Below are positions 20,867-30,365 of a stretch of 61,087 bases of DNA, one piece after another. The stretch is from Zelonia costaricensis (taxonomy: Eukaryota > Euglenozoa > Kinetoplastea > Trypanosomatida > Trypanosomatidae). The DNA is taken from NCBI GenBank assembly GCA_030849075.1, contig JASAOO010003436.1, forward strand, positions 1-61,087. The letters are read 5' to 3'. Both the position numbers and the translations under genes were made by a program. The notes below the pieces were generated by a model that searched no databases, had not been told where the DNA came from, and saw nothing but the letters and a program-made list of their open reading frames with translations. How positions within the stretch are numbered: the first letter of the stretch is position 1; each line of letters starts with the position of its first letter.

Positions 20867-22012
20867 ATGCACGCGGCGTTTCCCGTGCTCACGCGCGGGG
20901 TGGGCGGCGGCGTTGGCCCGTCTCAGCTGACGACGCGGCTGAGCACCGTGTCACGCAGCGTTTTGGCGCCGCTTCAGGCGCAGTTGCAGGAAGTCGTCCG
21001 CCACCCGCTTCCGCTCACGGAGGAGGGGCTGCTCTGCAGCCTGCGCGTGGGCGCCGACTTGAGCGTGCCGCTCACCATCGTCGGCGCGTGCGACGAGCTG
21101 GACGGTGCGCACAGCACAGAACAGCGCCACCTCGTCGTGCACTCGCCTGGCCTCCCGGGCGGATTTGTGACGACGGCGCATGAACTGGCGCACGGCCGCG
21201 CGCGCCTGCGCCCCCCACGGCCCGACACAGCCAAGGACGCCCCGTCCTCGAGCCCCATTGGATCGGTGTGCCTCGGGGAGGCCATCACGAAGCACCTGGC
21301 CACCGAAGCACGAGGGTCGCCGCCGGACAGCGCGTCGCCCTTGCGCGGCGTCGTGGACGTCTTCTACCAGCTGGCGCGTCGTCGGCACTTTTCGTTGGCT
21401 GGCATGGCGCAGCTCCTGCAACGCGGCGCGCTGCTTCACCCCGACGCGCTGCGCCTCCACTTTCCGTACCAGAGCGGTGGCGCGCAGGCGAGCAAGCGCT
21501 ACCTCGACACCACAGCCGAGGTCAGCGACGTCTTTGGAGAAGCGATGCGGCACGGGGCCAAGGTGCTCAGCCGCTACGGCGTCGCCGTCAGCGTCGGCGT
21601 TGTCGACCGTGTGGCGGCGCTGACGACGCCGGCGCTGCTGTGGCACCCGTCTGGGGCGCCGGCTGCGTGCCTCGCGCCGATGCTGCATGCCTGCCCCGTG
21701 CTCGTCGTCGGCTCCGTGAAGCTAGACTACAACGGCCCGGTGCCGGGCAGCCCACTGACCGCCAAAGAGGACCCGCGGCGGTACATGAACCTCACGGTTG
21801 ACAACCGCTACGACGACTCGCTGTGGCTCACGCAGGGCCTGTTTGGTGTGAAGCCCGGCGCGCCGTGGACGCCGCCGAGGCTGACGGACGCTCCAGCAGC
21901 GGCGCCAGCCTATGAGGTGGTCGGTGTTGGCTACGACACGCTCGCCGAGGAGATGGAGCTGTTCGTGCGTGACACCGTCACGCACGTTGTCAGCGCGGCG
22001 GCGGACGTCTAG
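20867..22012 (+). CDS. Conserved hypothetical with HELAH motif, 381 aa
   Basis: Unrecognised family. The first ATG after a strong pyrimidine tract and AG is at 20867; the frame ends at TAG 22010. It looks like a soluble globular protein with alternating strands and helices (LTIVGACDELDG; HACPVLVVGSVKLDYNG; YEVVGVGYDTLAEEMELFV). Residues 105-109 are HELAH, the HEXXH pattern of zinc metallopeptidases, within VTTAHELAHGRAR. A candidate third ligand is Glu138 in CLGEAI. A HEXXH can arise by chance in a His/Glu-containing protein of this size, so peptidase function is only a hypothesis. The C-terminal half, with NRYDDSLWLTQGLFGVKPG, looks conserved-type sequence, but I cannot name it. Codon bias is normal for the region. 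Confidence 0.78.
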   Translation: MHAAFPVLTRGVGGGVGPSQLTTRLSTVSRSVLAPLQAQLQEVVRHPLPLTEEGLLCSLRVGADLSVPLTIVGACDELDGAHSTEQRHLVVHSPGLPGGFVTTAHELAHGRARLRPPRPDTAKDAPSSSPIGSVCLGEAITKHLATEARGSPPDSASPLRGVVDVFYQLARRRHFSLAGMAQLLQRGALLHPDALRLHFPYQSGGAQASKRYLDTTAEVSDVFGEAMRHGAKVLSRYGVAVSVGVVDRVAALTTPALLWHPSGAPAACLAPMLHACPVLVVGSVKLDYNGPVPGSPLTAKEDPRRYMNLTVDNRYDDSLWLTQGLFGVKPGAPWTPPRLTDAPAAAPAYEVVGVGYDTLAEEMELFVRDTVTHVVSAAADV

Positions 22013-22271
22013 GCGAGACCACTCTTTGCAGTGAGAAGGCGCACAACGATTCACAGATCTGGAGCAGTGTCTAGTTTTGCAAGCATTCCGATTTCTAAAA
22101 AAAGAAGAGTACAAGAGCGTAGTGCCTACGCAGAAGTCATTCACGCGCTACGTTGCACAATGCACTCCCTTCGACTTTTCCTCGCTTCCGCTTCCTTCAG
22201 TTGGGATTTTCCTTTCACCTGCGACGCGGCAGGAAACTCACACTGTCAACAACAAGTAAAGGGAACGTGCC

Positions 22272-23006
22272 ATGAACTATTCACGAGAGGAGATGGAGGA
22301 GTTGCACATCGACCCTGCGCTGCGCAACTTAGTCCCGATGGACACGCTGCGGCAGACCTTCTTCGATGACCTCGACGCCTCCTCCAAGGTGAACCCCAAC
22401 CGCCGCCGCCCTTCCGCTCGCCTCGTCGACCCGGCAGAGGAGGAGCGGCGCATGCTGCGAGCGCTGCGCGCCAACACAATGGGTCGCTTCGCCGAACATC
22501 ATCTGGCAGACGGCACCGTCGTCGTCGACGACGCTTATTACGACTGCGTGAACTCCCCGCGCGGTGCGTCGCCGCTGCGGCACGACAACTCGCAGGCGCG
22601 TCCGTCAACGAAGGCAGCGTCCCTCCCACTGCACGACGTGCGGCACCGCGAAGGGAGCGAGGTGCGCGTGGCGCGCGCCTCATGCGCAGTCCTGACAAAC
22701 GTTGTTGCCGGCGCACTCTGCGGCCTCGCCGTGAAGCGCGTCACGACTGCAGTCGCCGGGAACATCTGCGCCATCGTGGTCGGCACGCAGGTGCTGTGCT
22801 GGCTCGGCTACGCGACGGTCGAATGGGGTGCGCTCATCCGCGACACCGCGTCGCTTCTTCTGCGCGGCTACCGGCCCCGCGACGGCGAGGCCAAGAGCAG
22901 CCTTGCGCTCAAGCGGGAGCGCCTGCTCGTCACCCTCACCGGGACCATTCCCCGCCGCGCCTCTTTTTGGGCCGGCGCCGCTGTCGGCGTCGTACTCCTC
23001 GACTGA
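22272..23006 (+). CDS. FUN14-like membrane protein with N-terminal extension, 244 aa
   Basis: The C-terminal ~110 residues resemble FUN14: paired hydrophobic helices (VLTNVVAGALCGLAVKR; AGNICAIVVGTQVLCWLGYA), an amphipathic stretch with WGALIRDTA, and a Gly/Ala-rich final helix (ASFWAGAAVGVVLLD) that mirrors the ending of the FUN14 protein at 16768-17220. The N-terminal ~135 residues are hydrophilic, rich in Asp/Glu/Arg, and probably cytosolic. Unlike the upstream paralogue it lacks the EF-type loop; that position is basic (LALKRERL). The upstream signal is excellent: pyrimidine tract 22168-22198 and AG 22199-22200. Placement at the mitochondrial outer membrane is inferred from the family. 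Divergence between the two copies suggests old duplication, not recent tandem copying. Confidence 0.72.
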   Translation: MNYSREEMEELHIDPALRNLVPMDTLRQTFFDDLDASSKVNPNRRRPSARLVDPAEEERRMLRALRANTMGRFAEHHLADGTVVVDDAYYDCVNSPRGASPLRHDNSQARPSTKAASLPLHDVRHREGSEVRVARASCAVLTNVVAGALCGLAVKRVTTAVAGNICAIVVGTQVLCWLGYATVEWGALIRDTASLLLRGYRPRDGEAKSSLALKRERLLVTLTGTIPRRASFWAGAAVGVVLLD

Positions 23007-23807
23007 CGGGCCCTGCCCCGTTCCGTTACGCCGGCGGTGCCCGGCTGGCTCGTTGCCGACCTCCCCCCCAACACCTTGCCCACCGACGCCCCTGCCGCAA
23101 AGGGCCCCTTTTGCCAAAGCCACTAAGAACAACACAACTGCACCGTTTTGAACTTGACACGGCCGAAGCCGAGGCACGCGACAATTCCCACCCCCCACCT
23201 CCTGGCCCAGCCCCAGCGTTCCAAACCCCCCCCCCATCCATGCCAGCCGGGCCACGCGCTCCCCCGCCCCCCGCCCCCCTGGGCCGCCGCGCAGGGGCCC
23301 TGGGCACCCCCGAGCGCCCCGGCCGACCATGGCGGGCTGGGGGACCGGGTAGTTGGGGGCGGGGAGGGCCCCCCCTGCAGCCGCCGGGCCGCGACCCGAC
23401 CCCCCCCCCCCCCCGGAAAGCAGCGACCCGCCGCCACCACAAAACCGTGGGGGGCACCGCGGCAACAGCAACCGCAGCGCACCCAGCCAACAGCGAAGCA
23501 AGAGCCACAGCACACGTTTCGAAGAAAAAAAGGGCTTCGTACGATTGGCGACGCTGCACCAGTCTTGCGGAGGTACAGATTCGGCCGCAGTGCGACTCCC
23601 GGCATCACAACAGAAAAAGAAAAAAAACAGGTGCAGCTGCACTCCTGATTCGCCTTGATGTCTCCGTGCCTCTTTCACCTTTTCCTTCTCACTTTCCTAC
23701 ACTTTTCCCTCTCGCTCGTCCCGCTCCTCACTCGCCCAGAATCCACAGTCAGGCCCCGCAACCTTCCTCCACTTCAGCCACACTCACCGCTTCGCACCCA
23801 CTTGAAA
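23007..23807. other. Intergenic spacer with extreme GC/C-rich block
   Basis: No gene. About 23010-23480 is unusually C- and G-rich, with many runs of C interrupted by GG, and looks unlike other spacers here. A long clean pyrimidine tract at 23658-23737 ends in AG at 23738-23739, a textbook trans-splice acceptor for the gene at 23808. Confidence 0.55.
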
Positions 23808-24155
23808 ATGCCGAACCTCTGCGTCTCCTGCACCTTCAACCCGCCCACCATCACGGTGCTCGGCTCGACGATCCGCGAGGACACTGTGCGCGCCATGGAG
23901 GCACAGATCCCGCTCGCCACGTCCACGGCGGTGAACCCCAGCAAGGACCCCGCGAAGTTTGTCTTCCTTTCGAACCCGGACCACTGGCGCATGGAGCTGC
24001 AGCAGCACTTCTGCGATGAGCTGCACAAGTCCTCCATCTTCCTCGTTATCATTCAGTCCCTGGAGGAGGAGGGCTGGCGCCTGCGCGCGTCCAACAGCGT
24101 GACGAGCAAGGCGAAGGACGCCGACACCACGAAGCTGTTCTTCGCTCGCGCGTAG
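23808..24155 (+). CDS. Small conserved hypothetical, 115 aa
   Basis: Unrecognised, but clearly coding: the frame starts 69 nt after an ideal splice acceptor, has normal G/C third-position bias and compact globular composition. It begins MPNLCVSCTFNPPTITVLGS, has a central amphipathic helix (WRMELQQHFCDELHKSS), a hydrophobic strand (IFLVIIQSLEEEGWRLRASN) and ends KLFFARA. No transmembrane segment or signal peptide. The EEGWRL...S...TTKLFF pattern looks like a beta-hairpin with conserved Trp/Phe. The size fits small single-domain proteins of unknown function common in trypanosomatids. No role can be assigned. Confidence 0.78.
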   Translation: MPNLCVSCTFNPPTITVLGSTIREDTVRAMEAQIPLATSTAVNPSKDPAKFVFLSNPDHWRMELQQHFCDELHKSSIFLVIIQSLEEEGWRLRASNSVTSKAKDADTTKLFFARA

Positions 24156-24895
24156 ACCTTTATGTACCACCCCGTGGATGTCTCGTTGATTTCTGTTCTC
24201 CTTTTTTCCACTTCTCCTCCGGCGACTAGCCCATCACCGATGTAGAAAACAATAGCCGTGTTTCGTTTTCAATGCCAGCAGCGTGCTGCTCCCAATAACA
24301 GAGAAAAATGTGGGGCAAATATGAGACAAAAAAAGAAGGCAGAAGCTGCTCACCGCCGACGAGTTTCTGCCAACCCAGAGATGGAGGCACCGCATACCGC
24401 TGCTGTGTTTTTGCGAAAAGGAGTGCACTCCCGTGCATGGAGCGGAAATCTGCGTCCCCGTTGTCTGTAGTCTAGGCCTTCGACTCGCGGAGTGAGAAAA
24501 TGAAAAGAGAATGTATATTGAGAACTGCCAAGAAAACGAGAGCCGGTAGAGGGCCCCAAAAGAGACCGCGCGCTTCATGGAGGGTGACGGGTTTCGGAGT
24601 GCGGACGTCGCGGATGCTAGAAATTCGCGGCGGCGCGTTTCCCATTTTGCCTGATGTGCGAATCACGCGGCCGGCGTGTCCAGCGAGAGGGGGTTTTGCG
24701 CTCTCCCTTCTGCCGAGTGTGCCGCCGCCGTACCACCGCGTCTTCTTTCGTCGCTCAGTGTTTGCTTCATCACCGTTCACTGTCTTCCTCCTGCACTGTC
24801 CTCCCTTTGGCCACCGCGTGCGTGCACAAAACACTTCACGAGAGCACCTGCGAAGCTACGGTTTTCCCTCTCCCCACAACTCCCACTCTCAAACC
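24156..24895. other. Intergenic spacer, lower GC
   Basis: No gene seen. The first half (about 24170-24560) is noticeably A/T-richer than other spacers. A pyrimidine-rich stretch at 24774-24808 followed by AG at 24841-24842 is a plausible splice acceptor for the small gene at 24896. Confidence 0.45.
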
Positions 24896-25210
24896 ATGCC
24901 CGCTTGGGTGAAGCGCCCGCTGTGGAGCCTGCTGCTGCCGCAGACTTACACCAGCCGCGTGCACGCTGTCGCCTTTCATGCGCCAACGCTGGTGTTCATG
25001 ATTGCTGTATGTGCAATCGTCTCGAAGCAGTCGCATTACCGCTCGAACCTCGCCGACGAGGACCCCAAGACCTTCGACCGCATCGACCGCCGAGCCTATG
25101 TGGCGCTTCCGGACGGCCGCATGGCCCTCGTCTACCCGATCGTCGACACCCAGACGAGTTTCTCCCGCACCATTATCTCCTTTCTAGACGCTGTGAACCC
25201 TTTCCCGTAA
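24896..25210 (+). CDS. Small single-pass membrane protein, conserved hypothetical, 104 aa
   Basis: Unrecognised. The start MPAWVKRPLWSLLLPQTYTS is basic and hydrophobic, followed by one clear membrane span at about 25-42 (HAVAFHAPTLVFMIAVCAIV), then a hydrophilic region with DPKTFDRIDRR and a moderately hydrophobic end (IISFLDAVNPFP). Size and topology, a short N-terminus and one span near it, resemble accessory subunits of mitochondrial respiratory complexes or ATP synthase in trypanosomatids. This is inference from shape only; no family motif is visible. ATG 24896 is chosen because it is the first ATG after the splice signal; longer in-frame readings back to 24500 are low-complexity spacer. 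Confidence 0.72.
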   Translation: MPAWVKRPLWSLLLPQTYTSRVHAVAFHAPTLVFMIAVCAIVSKQSHYRSNLADEDPKTFDRIDRRAYVALPDGRMALVYPIVDTQTSFSRTIISFLDAVNPFP

Positions 25211-26267
25211 ATTGACTTCGTGGTAGCGGGTCGCGAGAGAAGTGCCTCAGTCGCGATGGTTGCCCGCACCCTCTCTCGCAGCAAGATTTCACGGCCTCCC
25301 AGCTTTCGTGGATGTCGTTTCCCTCTCCCCTTTGGAGCGTTTTTGTAGCGTACCAGTTAGAACCCCCTCGTCTGCCCGGTTGGGCGACAGAACGTTGGGG
25401 AAAATTTAGGCAATCGACGGTGTGCGCTTGTCATCGCCCTCTCCCGACACACCCGCCTCCATCAGAGTGCGGCAGCCGCTGGGGGACGTGCAGCGCCGCC
25501 GTTTTTTCTTATAACTTACCACAACCCCTCTCACGAGCGATCGTGCTTGTCACCTTGCCTCTTCACGAAATATCCGAAAAAAGGAAACGCAAACTAAAAC
25601 GCAATCTGGACATCATGCGTTGCAGAGTGCTGTGTTTTTTTGAAAGCTGGTCTATCCGGACGCCAGCGCACCTTTGAAGCTCAGCCCCTGTGGATTATCC
25701 GTGCAACGGGACAAACTCCATGACGTGAGCACAAAAACGACCACTTTCCCGTTGTGGACCGCACACTCCTCCTGCCGCGCCTCCCTTCAAAATTCTCTCC
25801 TTTTTTTTACTCCGCTCGGACGTGTTTTGCAGTGCGGCGAGGGCTGCCTGTTTTCTCTCTCGGGCTTTGCTGCGCTGAATTCACACGCTCTCATGTGTGC
25901 GCTATATACGGCACGTCCTTGAAGATTGATCGAGCACGGACACAAGTGCAACGCTAGGTGCGATTTCAGCGCCCCGGACCCCAGCTCACCATTGGGCACT
26001 CTTCACAGGTGTCTCTTCGCACGTCTCGCTTTTTTTGCTGCTACACCTGGTGTGGCTGCTCTCACCCACGCTGCTCCTGCCCCTCGCTGGACAAAGCGCC
26101 TGCGGCGTCGTACTCTCTGCATTAAAAAAAAAAAAGAAAGCTGCTCTCCACACTTCGTTGCTGTAGGACCTCAGCGTCACCATTGTAAAGGCACGAGGCG
26201 GGACAAAAACCGCTGTTCGACAAGTCGCGCCCTGACTCCTACTTTCTTTTTGGAAATAGGTACAAAG
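25211..26267. other. Intergenic spacer, lower GC
   Basis: No gene seen. A/T-richer than most spacers, with short T- and A-runs (25800-25809, 26124-26135). The tract at about 26229-26250 followed by AG 26258-26259 would leave a 5' UTR of only 9 nt for the TBC gene. A more upstream acceptor after the tract at about 26010-26060 is also possible. Confidence 0.45.
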
Positions 26268-27359
26268 ATGGACCTCAACATCGACCACATATTGAGCGCC
26301 GAGGCGATCGACTTTCAAGTGCTGACCCGTAGTTGCCGCCGCGGCGTTCATGAAAGTGCGCGGCCTGCCTGCTGGAAGGTCATCATGGGCTTCTACCCCC
26401 TCGCCACAAAACGGTGGGCTACCATTGAAATGGAGCGGCTTCGCGAATACACAGAGGTGCTGGACGCTTGTGGCCTCGCGATCGACTCGGCCAAGTGCGA
26501 GGCCAATGAGAGCTCCCGCTCCATCGACGTCGATGTACCACGGACTATGCCGTCTCTGAATTTCTTTCTGGGCGTCGAGTGTCAGCCGGTGAGCAAGTCC
26601 GACTGGCAGGGGGAAGAAGTGACCGGCTTTACGCCATCCCAACACGCCCTACGGCGAATCTTAATTTGCACCGCAACTACCAACAAGGCGCTCGGCTACA
26701 TTCAGGGCATGAATGAGTATGTTGCGTACCTTCTCTACGTCTTCGCGCAAGGGAAGGCCAGCAACGTGTCTGCGTCCGTCGAAGCAGACACGTTTTTCTG
26801 CTTTCAAACGCTGTTGTCACATCTCGGTGACGACTTCTGCCGCTCCTTCGACTACGACGCCGCGTGTGGTCTGACAAGCACGATGCGGCTTTTCGACAAC
26901 GTCGTGCGCTTCTTCGACCCTGCTCTGTTTTCTCACTTGGAGTCTCTCGGCATCAGCGCTGAGCACTATGCCCTGCGCTGGATTATGCTCCTGTTCATGC
27001 AAGAGTTCAACATTGCTGACGGACTGCGCGTCTGGGACTTTCTCTTGTCGTTCGGTGATGAGGTGCGTGGCGCCGCGTTTTTTGTGGCCGCTGCCATGTG
27101 TCATCACCAGCGCGAAGCGCTGCTCTCGGGCGAATCAATGAGCGATGTACTTCCGCTGCTGCAAGAGTACCCGTCAGGTGATGTCAACCTTTTTCTCCGC
27201 ATCGCGCTCAAGTGGATTGTCAAGTTCGATTTTCAGCTGCTGCAGGAGCTGAAACCACTGTCGCCTGAAGGCGTGCAGGCTTCGCGGCGTGCCCACGGAC
27301 TCGAGCCTGGCTTGGGGTTCATGCAAACCATGCAGAGCTGGGTGCCAAAAGTGTTCTGA
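26268..27359 (+). CDS. TBC-domain Rab GTPase-activating protein, 363 aa
   Basis: TBC proteins accelerate GTP hydrolysis on Rab GTPases in vesicle traffic. Visible here: the N-terminal TBC signature RGVHESARPACWKVIMG (25-41), the IxxDxxRT motif as IDVDVPRT with catalytic Arg92, the YxQGM motif as GYIQGMNEY with glutamine finger Gln146, and the later WIMLLFMQEF and VWDFLLSF helices. Both catalytic fingers are present, so it should be active. Domain order and length, essentially TBC alone with a long loop before IxxDxxRT, resemble the TBC1D13 type. The target Rab is unknown. Third positions are visibly less G/C biased than in flanking genes such as the CPN60 gene, consistent with low expression or different mutational history. 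Confidence 0.92.
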   Translation: MDLNIDHILSAEAIDFQVLTRSCRRGVHESARPACWKVIMGFYPLATKRWATIEMERLREYTEVLDACGLAIDSAKCEANESSRSIDVDVPRTMPSLNFFLGVECQPVSKSDWQGEEVTGFTPSQHALRRILICTATTNKALGYIQGMNEYVAYLLYVFAQGKASNVSASVEADTFFCFQTLLSHLGDDFCRSFDYDAACGLTSTMRLFDNVVRFFDPALFSHLESLGISAEHYALRWIMLLFMQEFNIADGLRVWDFLLSFGDEVRGAAFFVAAAMCHHQREALLSGESMSDVLPLLQEYPSGDVNLFLRIALKWIVKFDFQLLQELKPLSPEGVQASRRAHGLEPGLGFMQTMQSWVPKVF

Positions 27360-27926
27360 CGACGACGACGAGCTGCTTCCGCTTCTTTCCATCCTTCTTC
27401 TCTTCGTCTTCACTGTTCGCCGAGCACTGCTACTCTCGTCTCGCTGCAACCAATGTGTTCCGCTGAGCCGCTACGCTCTGAAGTTCCCAAGCGGCGCAGA
27501 AGAGCGCGAAACCTAGACAAGCGAGAAAAGCAAGACGTTGTAGCCTGAACGTTTTTCCAAGGCTTCTAACACTTGCGCTTCTCTCTACTCGGGAGCATTA
27601 GCGAAGAGGAAGCGTACTGCGTTCAATTGCAGCGGCGAATCCTCTTTTGGTGAGTGGCTGTCAGTCCGCTCTCCCATTTTCTCCACTGAATGGCCTCTCT
27701 ATGCCGCCGCTTTCACTTTCTCCTCGCTCTACTTTTGTTCCCACCACATCTTGTCTGTGCAGCTCCAGCCGCTGTCACGAAACCTCAGGGTTTCCTCTGT
27801 CGGCGAGAAGTAAACAACGAAGAAAAAAAGGCCGCCGCACTTTTTCGTGTGTCGCGTCACGACCAAGGCTCTCACGATACTCTCGTAGAAAAAAACCCAC
27901 ACATAGAACCTGACGCCCTCGACTGG
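27360..27926. other. Intergenic spacer / 5' UTR
   Basis: No gene seen. A pyrimidine tract at about 27706-27755 ends in AG 27761-27762, the likely splice acceptor. The frame of the next gene is open through this tract to an ATG at 27690 and would encode a false signal-peptide-like stretch; this is treated as untranslated. Confidence 0.5.
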
Positions 27927-30365
27927 ATGTCGTCTCTGAGGAACGCGCCGAGTCTCACCCCGACGTCGCGGAAGGGGTTCTCCTTCAACACCGTCAACTA
28001 CGACGATGACGACGACGACTACATCGGGCCAGTGGAGACGGTGGAGGAGATGACGCCGCCTGCCCGCGAGTCAAGTCGCTCAAAGAAAAAGAGCAAGAGC
28101 AAGGAGTCATCGAAGCGGAAGAAGCGGGACAAGTCGCCTGAGCCAGAGGGCGAGGAGCCGTTCTCGTCCTCTTCCTCCCAACCCAAGGCGTCAGGAGGAA
28201 AAACCACGACAACTTCCGACAACAACGACGGCGACGACTACGACTACGACGACGACTTTGAGGAGCCCGTCGACAGCGACGATTTTATCCCGCCAGTGGC
28301 GACGCCGCCTCCTACCGCGTCGCTGGCGCCCGCTGGAAGGCCCACCAAGTCCCTCATGGCCGACGTAGAGGCGGAGGAGAAGCGCCTGTACGCCACGGTG
28401 CAGGAGCAGCTGCGCATGGAGAAGGAGGAGGTGGCGCAGCGCATCGCCAAGTGGGAGGCGGACCAGGCCGCAAAGGCCGAGGAGCTGCGCCGCCGCGAAG
28501 AGGACCTCAAGTGCCAGCTGGCCGCGCAGCAGCAGCGCGAGCAGGAGATGCGGCAGCAGCTGAGCGACCTGGTGGAGCGGCAGGTGTCTCAGCAGGTAGC
28601 CGCCGCCGCCGCGGAGGCCGCTAGCAAGGCGGAGGCGGCCAGTGCTTCTATTTCGGCCGGAGCACCGACAGCGGCCACCGCCGTCGCGGAGAGGGACGAG
28701 ATGGAGGGCGGCGCGGACGAGGATGCGGGAGCCGGCGCGAGCAAAGCCGAGTTGCAGCGCCGCCGCCGCCGCGAGCACGAGCGCGCCATCGGTCTGCGGC
28801 GCGCCGAGGAGGAGGAGGCGGCTCACGCGCTCTTCCAGCGCCTCGCGCAGGACGTCCGCGAGGTCTTCCACGAGCTGAACCTGTCCGTTGTGGCGGCCGA
28901 GAAGGAACGGCTGATCAAGGACGAGCGCTACCGCCGCGAGCGGGAGCTGCGCGACCGCCGCGAGGACATGGCGCGGGCGGAGAAGCTGGAGAAGGAGCTC
29001 AAGGAGCGTGAGGAGCGCGAGGCGAAGTTCTGGGCCATGGCGGAACAGCGCGACGACAAGTTCCGCACCTTTCTTGAAGAGCGCATGAACAAGGACGAAG
29101 AGGAGCGCGAGGCGCGGCTCAAGCGCGACCTCGAGGACCGGGCGGCGCGACTGCGTAACGAGCGCGAGCTGCGGGAGGACATGGACAAGATGGAGAAGGA
29201 GCGCCGTGCCAAGGCGGAGGTGGAGTCGCGCAGCCACGACAGCGTGGTGCTCGCCGCGCAGATGGAGGAGGTGAACGCGCGGTACCGCACACAGTTGGAG
29301 GAGGTGCGGCGGCAGATGGAGGCCGATGGCGTGCGCAAGGATGAGCTGCAGCGGGCAGAGCTTGCGCTGATGGCGAAGCGGCACGAGGCGGCGCTCGAGC
29401 AGCTGGGGCAGCAGCACGCTCAGCAGTTGACCGCCATGGAGGGCCACGTTGGCAACGCGGGCCGCATCGAGGCGCTGGTGACGACCATGCAGGACACCAT
29501 GGAGGCCACCAAGGCCATGAATGAAAAGCTGCTTGCGGAGCGGCTGGCACTGCTGCAGCAAAAGGAGCGGCAGCTGGACGAGCACCAGGCCGTGCTGGAT
29601 GCGATGGTAGCCGAGGTGAAGTCGAGCCAGGAGACGCTGACGGCGGAGCGGACGCGGGTGGCGGGTCTGTACGCGAAGTTCGAGCTGGCCCTCGCGTCTT
29701 TCACCAAAACGAGCGAGGAGGACCGGCGCACATTCCGCGAGGCGCAGGCGCACTACGAAACGCTGCGGCAGCAGGCCGAGAAGGATCGGCGGCTGATGCT
29801 GGGCGAGGTGGCGCAGGAGCGCAAGATGCTGGAGCAGCAGTTTGAGGAGTTCCTGGCCAAGAAGATGGAGGCCATGGCAGAGCTGCAGGCGGAGCGGATC
29901 GCCATTGCGCGGGAGCGGGCCGAGGCATCGGCGCTGCGCGAGCGGCACAACCGCGACGAGACAGACCTTCTCAAGGCTCTGCGTGCGCGCGAGGAGGAGT
30001 ACAAGCTGAAGCTGGAGTCGATCGAGGCGGACCGCGCCACGGCGTGCCACATGAAGGACGAGCACAAGCGCCTGTGCGACAGCGCGGCGGTGGAGCGGCA
30101 GGCGCTGCGCGAGGAGCGGGACAAGTTCGAGCTAGAAAAGAAGGAACTGCTCAGCCGCTTCGAGGCGATCCGGCGCCAGGCCGAGGACGCTGCTAGCTCC
30201 CAGGAGCGTCTGCGACTGCAGTTCATGGGCGATCGCGGCGGCGCTGACGGGGCAGAGTTCGGCGGCGGTGCGCTGCTGCGCGGGGAGCCGCTCGTCTGCA
30301 GCGCTGCGTCTCGGCTGCAGATGGACCTTGCGCGGCAGCGCGCGATTCTGCAGAACATCAGCTAG
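27927..30365 (+). CDS. Long coiled-coil protein, possibly basal-body/flagellar (FBF1-like), 812 aa
   Basis: The N-terminus (1-150) is disordered: Ser/Pro-rich with an acidic run (YDDDDDDYIGP), a Lys/Ser/Arg-rich basic stretch (SKKKSKSKESSKRKKRDK) and a second acidic Asp/Tyr run. From about 150 to 790 it is almost continuous heptad-rich coiled coil, full of Glu/Arg/Ala/Gln (EKELKEREEREAKF; KDEEEREARLKRDLEDRAA). Such acidic-start coiled coils are common among trypanosomatid cytoskeletal proteins. The architecture recalls the transition-fibre protein FBF1, but I cannot prove that by eye. Start 27927 (MSSLRNAPSLTPTSRKG) is preferred; 27690 lies upstream of the splice acceptor. The long open frame on the opposite strand (28191-30065) is a compositional shadow. 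Confidence 0.85.
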   Translation: MSSLRNAPSLTPTSRKGFSFNTVNYDDDDDDYIGPVETVEEMTPPARESSRSKKKSKSKESSKRKKRDKSPEPEGEEPFSSSSSQPKASGGKTTTTSDNNDGDDYDYDDDFEEPVDSDDFIPPVATPPPTASLAPAGRPTKSLMADVEAEEKRLYATVQEQLRMEKEEVAQRIAKWEADQAAKAEELRRREEDLKCQLAAQQQREQEMRQQLSDLVERQVSQQVAAAAAEAASKAEAASASISAGAPTAATAVAERDEMEGGADEDAGAGASKAELQRRRRREHERAIGLRRAEEEEAAHALFQRLAQDVREVFHELNLSVVAAEKERLIKDERYRRERELRDRREDMARAEKLEKELKEREEREAKFWAMAEQRDDKFRTFLEERMNKDEEEREARLKRDLEDRAARLRNERELREDMDKMEKERRAKAEVESRSHDSVVLAAQMEEVNARYRTQLEEVRRQMEADGVRKDELQRAELALMAKRHEAALEQLGQQHAQQLTAMEGHVGNAGRIEALVTTMQDTMEATKAMNEKLLAERLALLQQKERQLDEHQAVLDAMVAEVKSSQETLTAERTRVAGLYAKFELALASFTKTSEEDRRTFREAQAHYETLRQQAEKDRRLMLGEVAQERKMLEQQFEEFLAKKMEAMAELQAERIAIARERAEASALRERHNRDETDLLKALRAREEEYKLKLESIEADRATACHMKDEHKRLCDSAAVERQALREERDKFELEKKELLSRFEAIRRQAEDAASSQERLRLQFMGDRGGADGAEFGGGALLRGEPLVCSAASRLQMDLARQRAILQNIS

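Noticed and set aside
27690..27926. Signal-peptide-like N-terminus (MASLCRRFHFLLALLLFPPH) on the coiled-coil protein
   Set aside because: The apparent hydrophobic stretch is the translation of the splice-site pyrimidine tract; AG at 27761 lies before the preferred ATG 27927.
28191..30065. 624-codon antisense open frame
   Set aside because: Leu/Arg/His-rich mirror of the coiled-coil gene, produced by its biased codons; no homology or splice signal on that strand.
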